From: Wurfbainia villosa
Taxonomy: Eukaryota; Streptophyta; Magnoliopsida; Zingiberales; Zingiberaceae
Length of the DNA: 64,000 nucleotides
NCBI GenBank assembly: GCA_025175895.1
Contig: CM045991.1
Span: forward strand, 86,043,174 to 86,107,173
Direction: 5' to 3'
Both the position numbers and the translations under genes were made by a program. The notes beneath the pieces were generated by a model. That model saw nothing but the letters and a program-made list of their open reading frames with translations. It searched no databases and had not been told where the DNA came from. Of this stretch, positions 1 to 11,050 are shown piece by piece. Each line of letters begins with the position of its first letter. The stretch's first letter is position 1.

Positions 1-1121
1 TTGTGGATCATTGGGAAAGCTTGTGTACAAGTCATGTGCATAGAGCCCAAGGAATATGATCCAAAATAAGGTTTTGAAAACATTTTAAAATCATTTTGAA
101 AAACCTTGGTGAAGTCTATCTTTTGATAGCAATCACCATTGATGAAGTTGATACAAAATAGGGCCAAAACATTGAAAATTTCAATGGTTTTGAGTTTTGT
201 ATCAAACTCACTATTTTATGGGTAAAATAATTTTCAAATATTTTTTACCTATTGTGTGTGTCATAAGTATTATACGTATGAATTTTCACGATTTTTCGAA
301 TTACGTATAATATAATTATTTATGAATTTCCAAAATTCATTTCTGATAGTTGAAAATCGAGATTTTTGATTATCGATCGGCCTATGTGGCGATCGACGAT
401 GTGATGTAATCGATCGATTCTTCAGAGTCGACTGCCAGGTCTGATTTCGGGTTAACAAGGTTTGTTTAGCCCGTGTTCAGCTATGGAAAAGGTTCCTAAT
501 CACTCCTAACCCTAGGATATGCTTTAGGAAGCATTATAAAGGGTGAAAATTCATTGGATATGGATTAGGAGCTGTGTTAGGTCAAAGTATCAAATTTAGG
601 GTGAGTGAAAGTTCTATGTTGAACTTAGAACCTTAATTTTGATGGTTTAGAGTTCCTATTGGCTTAGGGGCTTCCCAAGGACATTGTTGGTGCAATGATC
701 AAGGGGGAGCAAGCCTTTAGGGGGAGGTATCCATCTTGGGATGATGGATGTGTTTTTCTCCTTGAAGAGGAGAAGTTATTGGGAGAGTATCATCAATTGG
801 GAAAATTGATGGGTTTTTGATACCCAATTTGGAAATTGGGAGAGACTATAGCATTGCCTCTCTTGAGTGATATGGGACTTATCACAAGGAAGATGGTAGG
901 CATCCTAGATATTTTTAGGTCAAAAAGGGGGAGATTGTAAGATCTCATTGGGACATGAGACATTGACCTCCTTGGAGAGATAATCTTTTTGATGTTAGTC
1001 AAAAAGGGGGAGAATGTTTGGGGGAGAACATTTGGAGAGTGTTTACCAATTTGGGATAATTGGTAAGGGATTTGAGTTAGTGGTCTAACTCAGATGATTT
1101 GTTTGGTTTTTGTCAAACATC
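1..1121 (+). mobile_element. SIRE-like element P1, 3' internal spacer (non-coding)
   Basis: Non-coding internal DNA lying just upstream of a PPT and 3' LTR. It matches, block for block, the spacer of element P2 at about 27200-28254 and, on the - strand, that of M5 at about 40835-42000. Shared phrases include the PPT-like tracts and the blocks reading 'gggggagcaagcc'. No convincing coding frame is present; the short open frames are chance. Two extra PPT-like tracts occur at 922-935 and 1001-1013. The rest of the element, including any gag, lies left of the window. Confidence 0.75.
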
Positions 1122-1135
1122 AAAAAGGGGGAGAT
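1122..1135 (+). promoter_or_regulatory. Polypurine tract of element P1
   Basis: The tract AAAAAGGGGGAGAT directly abuts the TGTTGG start of the LTR. This is the usual position of the plus-strand primer in Ty1/copia elements. The same tract, in either orientation, abuts the LTRs of P2, M3, M4, D and the element at 62973. Confidence 0.85.
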
Positions 1136-2671
1136 TGTTGGTGCAATCGGCCCAGGTCACGATTGACCAGACTCGAGTTTGACTCAAGTGATGTTTTGAT
1201 GTTTCGACAAAAACATATGACAATGTAATTGTCATGGGAAAGTACAAGTGGAACACTTGGCATTTGGTAAAGTCCAAGTCTTGAGTACTTGGCATGAAAA
1301 GTCCAAGTAGGGCACTTGGCACATGAAAAGTCCAAGCATGGGTCTTGGCAATGTAAAGTCCAACATGGGTTGGCAAGGAAAGTCCAAGCATGGTCTTGAC
1401 ATGAAAATTCCAACATGGGTTGGCAAGGAAAGTCCAAGCATGGTCTTGGCATGGAAAGTCCAACATGGGTTGGCAAGGGAAAGTCCAAGCTTGAGTCTTG
1501 GCATTTGAGAAGTCCAAGGGTTTGATATTGGCGGCGTAAAGTCCAAGCGGAGTCTTGGCAAAGATAAGACCAATGGTTGGCGTAAAGTCTAAGCGAGTCT
1601 TGGCGGCGTAAGTCCAATGTGCCTTGGCGGTGTAGACACCGCTAGCATGACATAGCCGATGGAAGCACCTGAAGGCTAGCGCGATGGATGAACAAGTCAT
1701 GGATGACTTGGAGGGATCCGAGAGGCGTGAGGCTGATGGAGGTGGCTAGAAGGCTTAGGTCTAGGCTAAGGGTGGTCTAGCAAGTATGGGGGCACCATAC
1801 TTGGGTTAAAACCTCATCCTTGAGGTTGGCGGACCGCATTATGGCCGTTAGGATCGCCGTGAGTCGACTTGAGTTCGACCGCCGCTTAAGAGCCGAATCG
1901 CTGCAGCGATCGACGCTCATTGGACCGAACTGATGTCTCTATGGCCGATTGCCAAGGGCCGCAATGATCGCTAGTTCAACCGCGAGCACGAATGCTCCGT
2001 GCCGATCGGGCAATCGACTACGCGCGGGCGATCGCCAATGTTGGCCGATCGCTAAGAGATCCGTTGGAGTTTTTCCAGTGTGGATCGATCCGTTGTCTCA
2101 CGACAACAGTGGCATCAGTCGACTGGTAACTTATGGCAGTCGACTGATAGGCGAAAATCTAGCCCGACGCAGGTTATAAAGGCAGCTCGGAAGGAGGGTT
2201 TTTGTAGCGATTTTCTTGGGTGAAATTGAAGAGGGAAGTTGGTGCTTTCCAGTCCTTCAAAGCTAGTTCAAGGCAATCAAAGATCAAGCAATCCAAAGTT
2301 CTTGTAAAGTTGTTTTTCCTTTACTTGCATTGTATTTCTTACTTGTATTTGCTTGTATCTTGTGTATTACTTAGTGTAATCCTTTTACGAGGTTTCTCCG
2401 CCTCCGGATTGTTCCGAGAAGGAGTTATTATTGATTAGTGATTGCGTGTGCATCACTAGGGCTCTTTAGAGCTCGATCCGTGGAGTAGGAACCGTGTGGT
2501 TCCGAACCACGTTATATCTTTGTGTTCGTGATTGTTGTATTTCGTTATTGCTTTCATTTCTATATTCCGCTACGCTAACGAAATTGTAGACACGATCACG
2601 ATTGAATTCCATCTTCGTACAGTCACAACGCTATTCACCCCCCCCCCTCTAGCACCGTCAAATCCCCAACA
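1136..2671 (+). mobile_element. 3' LTR of SIRE-like element P1 (1536 bp)
   Basis: The LTR begins TGTTGGTGCAATC after the PPT and ends CCCCAACA. It then passes straight into the integrase reading frame of copia-1, so P1 inserted into copia-1. The GTTGG at 2672-2676 would be one TSD copy; the other is outside the window. It contains a minisatellite (about 1230-1640), GTCGAC-containing palindromes, a TATA-like TTATAAAG near 2174, and the C-tract block (ATTCACCCCCC...CTCTAG) near the 3' end that recurs in the other SIRE-like LTRs here. Confidence 0.85.
1230..1640. repeat. LTR minisatellite of alternating CCAAG / CTTGG units
   Basis: Imperfect tandem units of roughly 20-40 bp pair AAAGTCCAAG or AAAGTCCAAC with CTTGGCA or GTTGGCA, so each unit holds a short inverted repeat. 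Long open frames appear on both strands because of the repeat, not because of a gene. Equivalent arrays sit in the LTRs at about 25575-25935, 28425-28775, 32885-33003 and 40315-40735. Confidence 0.8.
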
Positions 2672-3674
2672 GTTGGTTTTGTACTTCATTCTTGAATTCT
2701 TTGAACTTTTCAAAGGATTCTGACTTATGTCTCATCAAATATAAGTAGTCAAATCTACTCATATCATCAGTGAAAGTAATAAAGTACTTATAGCCTCCTC
2801 TGGCTTCAACATTGAAAGGGCCACATACATCAGTATGTATGAGTCCTAACAAGTCCGTCGCTCTCTCGCCATGTCCACTAAATGGAGTTTTAGTCATCTT
2901 TCCTAAAAGACAAGATTCGCATACCTCATATGATTCAAAATCAAATGAGTCCAATAATCCATCTATATGGAGTTGGGATATGCGTTTTTCATTTATGTGA
3001 CCAAGGCGACAGTGCCAGAGATATGTTTGGTTCAAATCATTCGATTTGAACCGTTTGGTATTTACGTTATAAATTTGGTTTTCTAAATCTAGAACATAGA
3101 GACCATTCATAAGTGGTGCATTACAATAGAACATTTCATTTAAATAAATGGAACAACATTTGTCCTTTATTATAAAAGAAAAGTTTTTCTTGTCTAAACA
3201 AGATACAGAAATTATGTTCTTCGTTAATGCAGGTACATAAAAGCACTCCTCTAGTTCTAAGATAAGCCCAGTGAGCAAAGACAAAGAATATGTTCCTACA
3301 GCTACAGCAGCAACTTTTGCGCCATTGCCTACTCGTAGGTCCACTTCGCCCTTTGCCATTAGTCTACTATTTCTCAATCCATGCACATTAGTACAAATGT
3401 GAGATGCACATCCGGTATCTAATACCCATGTAGAAGAAATAGATAGATTAACTTCTATAACGTGTATACCTGAGGCAGAAGTCCCACTTCTTTTATTCTT
3501 TACTTCCTCAAGGTAGACTTTGCAGTTCCGCTTCCAGTGTCCAGTCTCACCGCAATGGAAACAATCCCCTTCCTTAAGTACTTTACCTTTACCCTTTGAA
3601 GTGGATGAATTGGCCTTGCCTTTGGCTTGGGTCTTACCCTTGCCTTTGCGCTTACCTTTTCCCTTCTTGACCAT
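2672..3674 (-). pseudogene. Copia-1 gag C-terminus/pol fragment (zinc knuckle, protease, integrase start)
   Basis: This is the downstream part of a copia polyprotein. In order it has a Lys/Gly-rich stretch, a CCHC zinc knuckle (CFHCGETGHWKRNC), an aspartic protease with intact DTG in WVLDTGCASHIC, the GAG-pre-integrase motif (LWHCRLGHINEKR), and the integrase start (HTDVCGP...FITFTDD). The frame is open but ends where P1 inserted, so the integrase core, RT and RNase H are missing. It is out of frame with the gag segment upstream (3703-4302), so it cannot make the normal fusion polyprotein. In the family these parts bind RNA, mature the polyprotein and integrate the cDNA. Confidence 0.88.
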
Positions 3675-3702
3675 TAGTACATTACTAACTTTCTTTTTGA
3701 GA

Positions 3703-4302
3703 TTAGGTTGTGATTCTTAACATGCTTTGAGAATCTCGAAGCAAAGGTTTATCAATTTCATTCATGTTATAATTCATGACGAATTGATTATATGCTTCCG
3801 GCAACGATTGCAGGATAACATCGGTTGCCAATTCTTGGCTCAATGGAAAACCTAGTCTTTCAAGGTTCTCAACGTACCCAATCATTTTAAGTACGTGAGT
3901 TCCTACAGGTGTTCCTTCTTGCATCTTGCATGCAAAAAGAGCCTTAGACACTTCAAAACGCTCGTGCCTAGCTTGTCCTTGATATAGTTGTTTCAAATGC
4001 TCAACCATATCATAGGCATCCATGTTCTCATGTTGCTTCTGAAGCTCAGAGTTCATGGTGGCAAGCATAAGACATGACACATCTAATGCGTCATCTTGAT
4101 GCTTCTTATAAGCATCCTTTTCAGCACGAGTGGCCGCAGGGGCGGGTGTTTCAGGGATAGACTACTCTAGGACATACAGTTTACGTTCTTGCTTGAGGAT
4201 AATCCTCAAGTTCCTATACCAGTCTAGAAAGTTAGCTCCATTGAGCTTGTCTTTCTCAAGGATAGATCGCAAGTTGAGGGGGTGTGTCGTGTTAGATGAC
4301 AT
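3703..4302 (-). pseudogene. Copia-1 gag N-terminal part, broken
   Basis: The gag start codon lies at 4302 on the - strand (product begins MSSNTTHPLN), matching the start used by copia-3. The frame meets a TAG at 4162-4164, where copia-3 has Gln after VLE. It reopens with the typical gag segment (LMLATMNSELQKQHENMDA, GTPVGTHVLKMIGYVENLE). Small indels near 3703-3760 then throw it out of frame with the zinc-knuckle segment at 3674. Gag of this type forms the virus-like particle that packages element RNA. This copy is inactive. Confidence 0.85.
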
Positions 4303-5508
4303 GGTGATCTACAACATTAATATGCAAAATTAAGTATCATATCTAAGTCATTTAATTAGGCCTTTAATTAAATGAGGCTCCCACTAAATTCTCATAGCTT
4401 TGATATAATTATTGATGTAGGCAAACACATTTTGCTTACATCATTAGCTTCTATTTAGCTATAAATTTATATGGGATAAAGATCCACATCATACTTCGCC
4501 TTGAGTTAGCTTTGGCTAATCGCCCAAGACGTAGTATGATTAGGTAGGCAATCTTTTGCCAATTACATCTGATGTAACTCTTTAATAGCTTTGGTTAAGT
4601 TTAGATTAGTTTAGTGCTTATTCCTAAACCAGCTTCGTGTCGTGGCGAACAGAGGCCTTCTTTGATATCGAGCAACGACCACTTCTAAGACAAAGCGATG
4701 TTAAATCACACAAAACTAATTTTTAAAACTTATGTTCAAAGCTAATATATGCCTCTACTTTCTTAATTAAGTCTTAACCAAGTTTGATAGCGGGACATCA
4801 CGATTGTCCACTCGCACTCTTCCAAGATAAAATGCATTGCTTTGCTTTGGCAAACCCAACAACAAATGATCGAGGAAGTAGTGAGTACCAAACTTTGGTA
4901 GGCATATCGTTTTTGACTTATTAAGATATAAACTTAAACATGCATCACATACATATTAGCATACATCACATATAAGCTAAATTAACATGCATCACATACA
5001 AGCTAAATTAACATGCATCACATACATATTAAACTAAGTGTGTCATGGTTATGGCCCTTATTCTACAATCTTCTCAAGCCAATGAAAAGATTGATTGGTC
5101 AACCTAGGGATAGCATCTTCTCCCAAGTGCTTCCTTTTGGTTGTCTTGTGTTGTTGACTTCCTCCTTGTAACATCATCTTCCAATGGACCCTCCATCTTT
5201 GTTGTGTATATTACAAAAGGAGAAATACTCGAGTTACATTCGAGTCTAAAACTAATTTTACAACAAGAATTTTAGGAGAAAGGCACGACACGCAGGCCAT
5301 ATTAAGAATTACAACACACACATTCACAAACTTTTTGGGACTAGGCCATAACCATGCACCATGTCAATTTTAACTTTTAAAAGACATCGGATATTTTATT
5401 ATGTTTGAAAAATTGTTAATTCAATTATCAACTCATAATAAAATTTATCCTACTTCTATATCATATATAAAATAGAGAAAACCTATTTTTATACGATCTT
5501 TTGCAAGT
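4303..5508 (-). other. Copia-1 5' leader (untranslated)
   Basis: About 1.2 kb between the PBS and the gag ATG with no credible coding frame. Blocks match the copia-3 leader (55100-56573), for example the GCGATTAGCCAAAGCTAACTCAAG-type segment. A short direct repeat around ACATGCATCACATACA occurs three to four times at 4935-5035. Long leaders in this family probably carry packaging and translation signals, but none can be named from sequence. Confidence 0.7.
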
Positions 5509-5521
5509 GACTCTGATACCA
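5509..5521 (-). promoter_or_regulatory. Copia-1 primer-binding site (initiator-Met tRNA type)
   Basis: On the - strand it reads TGGTATCAGAGTC, one base from the TGGTATCAGAGCC used by the other copia elements here. It begins two bases after the LTR terminus, as expected for minus-strand priming. Confidence 0.85.
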
Positions 5522-5522
5522 C

Positions 5523-7303
5523 TGTAGGGATCTCGTATGCAAAATAGCATATGCGCAACGGAAAATTAGGATCCCTTCCAAGTGATCCTTGCGAAAGAAA
5601 ACCTCATACAAAAATAAATTTCTCAAAACCTATCTTATAGGAGAATATTACCTTTGTTGCGTGCCCTTTGTAATCCCGCTTCTCCTTGGGTTTGTTGGAT
5701 CTTTTAGCACGTTCAAATGTCCGTGCCTCTATATGTATCCACACGAGCAAGCTCTTGTCTCACAAAAGAAACTAGAAGAGCTCTCCTTTACTTCTTGCTA
5801 GAGAAGTCCCACCAAGCTCTCTCCAAGCCTCAAGCTTCAACCAATCCACCAAGCTTGGCCGGCCACCCCATGGGGTGTTTTATAGGATTGAAAAACCTTT
5901 CACCTCCTATCACATTTAATGCAATCAATTGCATTGAAATATAATTACACTCCTTGTTTGGCCGGCCACATGTGGGGGAAATCCAAAGGTCAAAACCCTT
6001 TGTCTCCTTCCACCTCATCAAGCTTAGGTGGCATGCTTATGTGGCATGCTTAGGTGGTATGCTTAGGTGGCATGCTTATGTGGCATTCATGGATATTGAA
6101 TTAATCTTATTAATTCAATAAGCTTATGTTATCATATTGAATTAATCTCATTAAATCAATAAGGTAACATATTGAGTTAATCTTATTAAATCAATTAAGC
6201 TTAGCATATTGAATTAATCTCATTAAATCAATAAGCTAAAATTCTCATTAAGCTTAAAGTCCAAAAACCATTTTGTACTTAAGCTTATTCCCAAATTATT
6301 CTAGTCAAACTAGAATGCACTAATTCTTCTAATCATCATGCTCTTTGTGTGTGACCCTATAGGCTCTCATAACGTTGGCAGTGGATCTAAACTCTTTTAG
6401 ATACATAAGCAATGAGCGGCATCTAGCAATACATCATTACTACCCAAGTTACGAAATAAGTCAAGATCCGACTAACCTTTCCATGACTACTATAATGTAT
6501 GACCGTGTCCTTCTATCCTTGATATCAGATTGACCAATGAGGCATAGACCGTGTCATCCTCGATCAATCTATGTGTTTCTTGATCCCTGAGTAAACTAAC
6601 TCAAACAAATGAGCTCAATATCTCATATTGACTCATTCGAGCATGGCCATGCGTTTTAGTAGTTCTACTCAATCAAGGGGCCCACAGATATCACTCCCGT
6701 CATATGGGAGGGATAGATCCCATCTACATCACTCACATCCCTCCGCATAATTTGTTATATACCCCGATGTCGCCTTTATGGTCCACCTATTATGGGTGAC
6801 GTTTGACGATACCAAAGTACATAACTCCTTATGTAGGGAACCGTAGTGACTTCAGGTTTGAGGACTATTCATACCAATAGTCACATGAGAAAGTTTATGA
6901 CACTCATATGACGATCCATGAAACTTTCTCATGGCGGGTCAGTTCAGTATATATTCTCTAATATATACCCATGTGTCAACTTGATATCATATATCCATGA
7001 CTTGTGAGATCAAGTCATCAATTGACCTACATGCTAGTCTTTATGTATTAATATTGCCCTTGCATATTAATACTTGACTAGGAACATTTAGGAAAGTGTT
7101 CTCTACAGCCTCTCATAATCAATTCTGCCAATTGATGTGCTGTAGATAAGAACCTACTTTTCTAGGGCATTATTATATATTTAATTTAGCTGGCACAAGC
7201 AAGACGTAAATATATAATAACCAATCCTTTGCCTTTATAGAATATGATACAAAATGTTCCCTATTCAACCATCACATGATTGGTTCTAGGGCTATAACTA
7301 ACA
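5523..7303 (-). mobile_element. 5' LTR of copia-1 (1781 bp)
   Basis: On the - strand it begins TGTTAGTTATAGCCC and ends ...TCCCTACA at the PBS. Large blocks match the copia-3 LTRs, including the segments around the AAGTCACTACGGTTCCCTAC and TGCTAGATGCCGCTCATTGC phrases. Internal short repeats include a roughly 15-bp TTAGGTGGCATGC array at 6016-6090 and TTGAATTAATCTCATTAAATC repeats at 6095-6240. The right end at 7303 is inferred from alignment with copia-3, and no TSD was found. Confidence 0.8.
6016..6240. repeat. Short tandem repeats in the copia-1 LTR
   Basis: Two adjacent arrays. One has about five units of TTAGGTGGCATGC / TTATGTGGCATGC. The other has three to four units of TTGAATTAATCTCATTAAAT spaced by AT-rich DNA. 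They are absent from the corresponding part of the copia-3 LTR, so they may be a local expansion. Confidence 0.65.
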
Positions 7304-9067
7304 CATTGTTTGCATATTTATGGTTATGCATTTTGTCTAATACATTACATTGTAGATAACATGGTTTGTAGTGTCATACGGGAGATCATGTTATCAGTTC
7401 CTTGTAAAGTATAAGTAAAGGCTCAACACTGAGATGGTTTTGGACAAACCCTTGGTATGGTTATAGTGTGATTTGGTATTGGTTTATCTTGACCATAGAA
7501 TTACACTAGTATACTTTATGTCTATTGAGCAGGACCGACTTAGAGGTGATTCGATTTATTGCTGACTACATAATTGAATTGGACCTCGGATATTATGGTG
7601 TACATGCTCTTAATCCCGATAAAATAACGGGCACATGTACTTAGTATTTATTTCTTTGATTTACCAATGGGCGAGATTTATAGAGTAAATTGATAGGCTC
7701 GGTAAGTTGGGAAATGATATTATTTACATGGTGTGTCGTTGATTATAGGAGAAAATCGTGTCCTATATATTAGGATGATGATGTCCCCTTGAGGAGCTCA
7801 TAAGGTTCATCATGTAAACCCTACAGGTGGACTTGGTCCGGCATGATGATAAGGTTGAGTGGTACTACTCATGGAGTTAGATGTTGATTAATTAATTGTC
7901 AGTAAATTAATTAATTGATGGACATTCGATATCTTAAACACGGAAAAATATTTGTACAAATAATATATGGAGCCCATATTTATTTATGGGGGTTGGTGAG
8001 GTAGATCAATGATAATCTTCTAGTTGAATGGATTATCATTAATGGATCGGACTTTATGTGGGTTTGATCCATTGGGTGGCCAAGATCCAACTCCTCCTCA
8101 TGGTCCCTATTGTAGCCTATTAAAACCCTCATGAAGCCTAGATCCGATGGTGGAAAATGGAACTCTAGATCCGACGAAGGAGATTAAATCTCTAGATTCG
8201 ACGGTGGAGATTAAATCTCTAGATCCGATGGTGGAGATTAAATCTCTAGATCCGACGGTTGGGATTAAATCCCTAGATTTGACGGTTGAGATTAAATTCC
8301 TAGATCTGACGATGGAGATTGAAAGGAGGCTTAAGCCTAACTCTATAAATAAGTCTTAAGGGGTGGGTGGCAAGCACAACTCAAGGAGATTAGGTTTTGC
8401 TTCAAGGATTGGGCGGCTAGGGTTTGGAGAAGTATTGGGCGACAAGTTTTCCTATCTTCCTAGGGTTTTGGTCGGCGCCCCTCTTCTCCTTTATCTTCTT
8501 GGCCGGCGCCCCAATCTTCTTCCTCTCATCCTTGCTCGGCAACAAGGGTTAGGGTTCTTCCCTTGGAGCTCTTGGTCGGTGCCCACTCCATCTTCTTCAT
8601 CCACTCCTTGGCCAGCGGCAACATCAAGCTCCTTGGCTTGGTGGTCGGTCCTAGATAGGAGAAGAGTTTTGTTTCATTCTTTCCTTTGTTCGGATCAAGC
8701 AAGGAAGGGAAGAACATGATCTAGGAGGCTTCGACTTTTGGAAGATCGTCCCCCACACGACGTCCAAAAGGAGGAAGGACATATAATAGAAGATCAAGAG
8801 GTATAAGCTTGTTTACTTTGATTAGTGTTCTTTTGTATTATGTATATAATTGTTTACAATTGTATGTGGCTAATTTAATTGCACCCCAAAGACAAACACA
8901 AAAACTAGCGATCCGTACATCGTCTATTTCGTGGCTAATCGAAGAAAAGAGATAGGTTGCTTGAACAACAAGTTTGTTCAAGGGACCACTCAAATTAAAT
9001 ACCACGATGATGGAACGGTTGCTTGGGTAATCCTTCTTCATCAAGGATTAATTTTTTAATCCGGGGA
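7304..9067 (+). mobile_element. Degenerate copia-type LTR remnant
   Basis: No gene is visible. The text resembles plant copia LTRs read on the + strand: a block with GGAGCTCATAAGG, then CATGTAAACCCTACAGGTGG, then GGACATTCGATATCTTA, followed by a C/T-rich transcribed-looking part at 8363-8720. I could not fix either terminus, found no PBS or TSD, and base the call on general likeness. The short open frames, such as 8363-8719, do not resemble proteins I know. Confidence 0.45.
8146..8330. repeat. Tandem repeat of about 27 bp (about 7 units)
   Basis: Units of the form GATCCGACGGTGGAGATTAAATCTCTA repeat with small changes in spacing and sequence. Each unit contains the near-palindrome AGATTAAATCT. 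The array lies inside the LTR-like remnant and just before a CTATAAATAAG TATA-like site (8342-8352). Confidence 0.75.
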
Positions 9068-9137
9068 CGTAGATGGGATCACCATGCACAAGCGACCGAG
9101 TTAAAGTGGGAAGCGAAGTTTCTCCCTTCACAGCTCT

Positions 9138-9308
9138 CCCGAATTTACTCTGCTAGACCATATGTATAAGTGATAGTTTAAGTTCAAAGTTGTTTGCCAA
9201 AATAGATGGTCCAGCTATATTTGGCCTAAATCCTCTAGCACTAGGAGCTACGTAATCCCTCAGAGGTCGGCTATCTATATGTACTTCGGATGCAGCTTGG
9301 TTCTCCAT
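9138..9308 (-). pseudogene. Athila-like gag N-terminal fragment
   Basis: A - strand ATG at 9308 starts a short frame whose residues (SRPLRDYVAPSARGF, then ILANNFELK and LIHMV) fit the conserved N-terminal part of Athila-lineage Gag (RxLRDYAxPSxxG...ANNFELKPxLIxMVQ). A TAG at 9153-9155 replaces the Gln codon after MV, and likeness ends shortly after. In intact elements this region is the start of the capsid protein. The call rests on recognising the family pattern; a profile search would settle it. Confidence 0.6.
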
Positions 9309-9660
9309 CCTCTTCTATTCTGCTTTCCGACGATGAAAGGTTTGTTCGATTTCTAAGTCGATTGGAATCAGGCCTTCCGATCTTAAGCGTCTATGCATAC
9401 GAAGAACCGAGCCACAAAAATTAGGAGTGCTACCTAATACTAAGAAACAGGAAATAAATAAATCTAGCTAATAAAATCAAAGAGGCAATAAGGAAAGAGA
9501 AAACTACTGCTAAAATAAAAAAGATAAACTAAATCTAAATATGGAAAATATAAAACTAAAGTAAATCAAGCAAACTAAAAAGAAAATTAAACAAGTAAAT
9601 AAATCTAATCCTAAGTCCGATCCAATTATCCACTTCTCGATTCGATATCGAATCGATCAG

Positions 9661-9678
9661 TCCCCGACAACGGTGCTA
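9661..9678 (-). promoter_or_regulatory. Degenerate tRNA-Asp-type primer-binding site
   Basis: The - strand reads TAGCACCGTTGTCGGGGA, a decayed form of TGGCGCCGTTGCCGGGGA. That sequence is complementary to the 3' end of plant tRNA-Asp and is the PBS of Athila/Tat elements. The differences are mostly C-to-T or G-to-A changes. Confidence 0.7.
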
Positions 9679-9684
9679 AAAACT

Positions 9685-11050
9685 TGATGCACGAGAATGC
9701 GACCTCAAATCTCATGATGGAGACCATCGAGGACTCGAAGCATGCGCTCAACGCCCGCAAGTGCACGGATGTCATCAAGTAATAAAAGATTATCGATCCC
9801 GCTGGGACTGAGATTCGAATATTGATTTATTCAGTGGGTGAAATTGTTTGGAAATAAAATCTAAAGGTTTCGATTGCGAGGGTTGTCGATGGACTAAACT
9901 CTAGTACGGTGTCACACGGAGGAAGAAAGGAGCATACCGAGATATTTAAAAGAGATTCTAGGACTTCGATTTCGCTTGTGTGTCGCAAAACATGCTATCA
10001 ACTAGGCGTTGTCTAAATGTCTAACTATGGTTTTGTGGAAGGGACATCATACACTCTCCTGATGAACCACCGCATCTATTGGGAGCTATCTCTTCCTTAC
10101 AAGGATGGGATAGGCGGTACGAGGATGTCAAATCAATCCCTATGACAAACCGTTTCTAGTTTCATCTCATCCTTCTACCCACGGTTACAGGAGATCAGGT
10201 TTACCCCTAGGTTCCTTGTATAAATCCCCTAAATCTTAGATACGAGGGTTGTCATCCCTCGTATCGCCTAAGCACAGTAGGTAGAAAACCAAATACGCAT
10301 AGATATTGGTATAAACAATTTCCAATTGCAAATTCAAACTCAAAAACAGAATTTAATTTGAAGCAATATATCATGCGTACACAAGCTACTCTCTAATCCT
10401 AGAATCGAAGGAACTACTCCATATATATAAGAGTAGAATCACAAGGCATGTTCATGTTCAAATATATCAGAAATAAAATGCAATAACAAGAGGTTACAAT
10501 GTCGATGTGGCCTTCTCTCCGACGTTGAAGTGCAGAACTTGGATCTCCGACGGTGTTCTTCCTCCCCGTTGTGAGTTCCTGAAGCTTTTTAGGGCTTCGA
10601 TGTGTCATCCTAGCCATCGTGCCTCCCCCGTAGGGTTTGGGCGGATCTCTCATTGTATAGACATCACATCAGATCGCTGCAAAATTTGGAAAAAAAACCC
10701 TAATTGCATCAATCTGCTGGGCCGCCACACGGCCATGTTTTTCCACACGGCCAGGCCGAGTGCGGCCCTGGGGTGGCTAATCTTGCCCATTAGACATGAC
10801 CATGTATAGCCACATGCCCTGGTCATGTCTCATTCTGCGTCTAGCTGCAAAATATCCTTTTTTTTGCTGCGAAAGTGCACCTTTTTCCTCCTAAATGCTA
10901 TCTTGCATGCAAAAGTACAAAGAGCAGTCCTCCGAACCAGAAAATAGGAAATGTATGCAAAAAAAGTGACATATGCATGAAACTAATATGAAATGTAATG
11001 AGATGTGAGTGAAAACTACTCCTAAAACCCTATATATTTTGCTCACATCA
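9685..11050 (-). mobile_element. 5' LTR of the Athila-like element (1366 bp)
   Basis: It is bounded by TG (TGATGCACG) next to the PBS and CA (GCTCACATCA) at the junction with M1 gag. It has no coding frame of note. The ends are inferred from the PBS on one side and the loss of SIRE-like gag likeness on the other. The second LTR and TSD are not visible. Confidence 0.55.

Larger units (their letters stand above)
2672..7303 (-). mobile_element. Copia-1: 5' part of a Ty1/copia retrotransposon
   Basis: Reading right to left, the element has a 5' LTR (5523-7303), PBS (5509-5521), leader, gag, zinc knuckle, protease, GAG-pre-integrase and the start of integrase. It is then cut at 2672 by the P1 LTR. 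Reverse transcriptase and the 3' LTR are not in the window. The LTR and protein are close in sequence to copia-3 (48047-62228), so both are one family. Confidence 0.88.
9068..11050 (-). mobile_element. Athila-like Ty3/gypsy fragment (gag start, PBS, 5' LTR)
   Basis: From right to left: an LTR (9685-11050), a tRNA-Asp PBS (about 9661-9678), a leader, and the beginning of an Athila-type gag (9138-9308). The right end abuts - strand gag of element M1 at 11051, so this element inserted into M1 or was joined to it. Its left side is lost in DNA I cannot classify (9068-9137). Confidence 0.65.

Noticed and set aside
1113..1700. Long overlapping open frames on both strands (113-195 codons)
   Set aside because: They lie in the CCAAG/CTTGG minisatellite of an LTR. 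The repeated LDF/PCL-type peptides come from the repeat, and the same occurs at 25579-25995, 28253-28711 and 40319-40798.
8363..8719. 118-codon frame starting MGGKHNSRRL
   Set aside because: It lies in an LTR-like C/T-rich stretch, has no recognisable domain, and overlaps a frame on the other strand.
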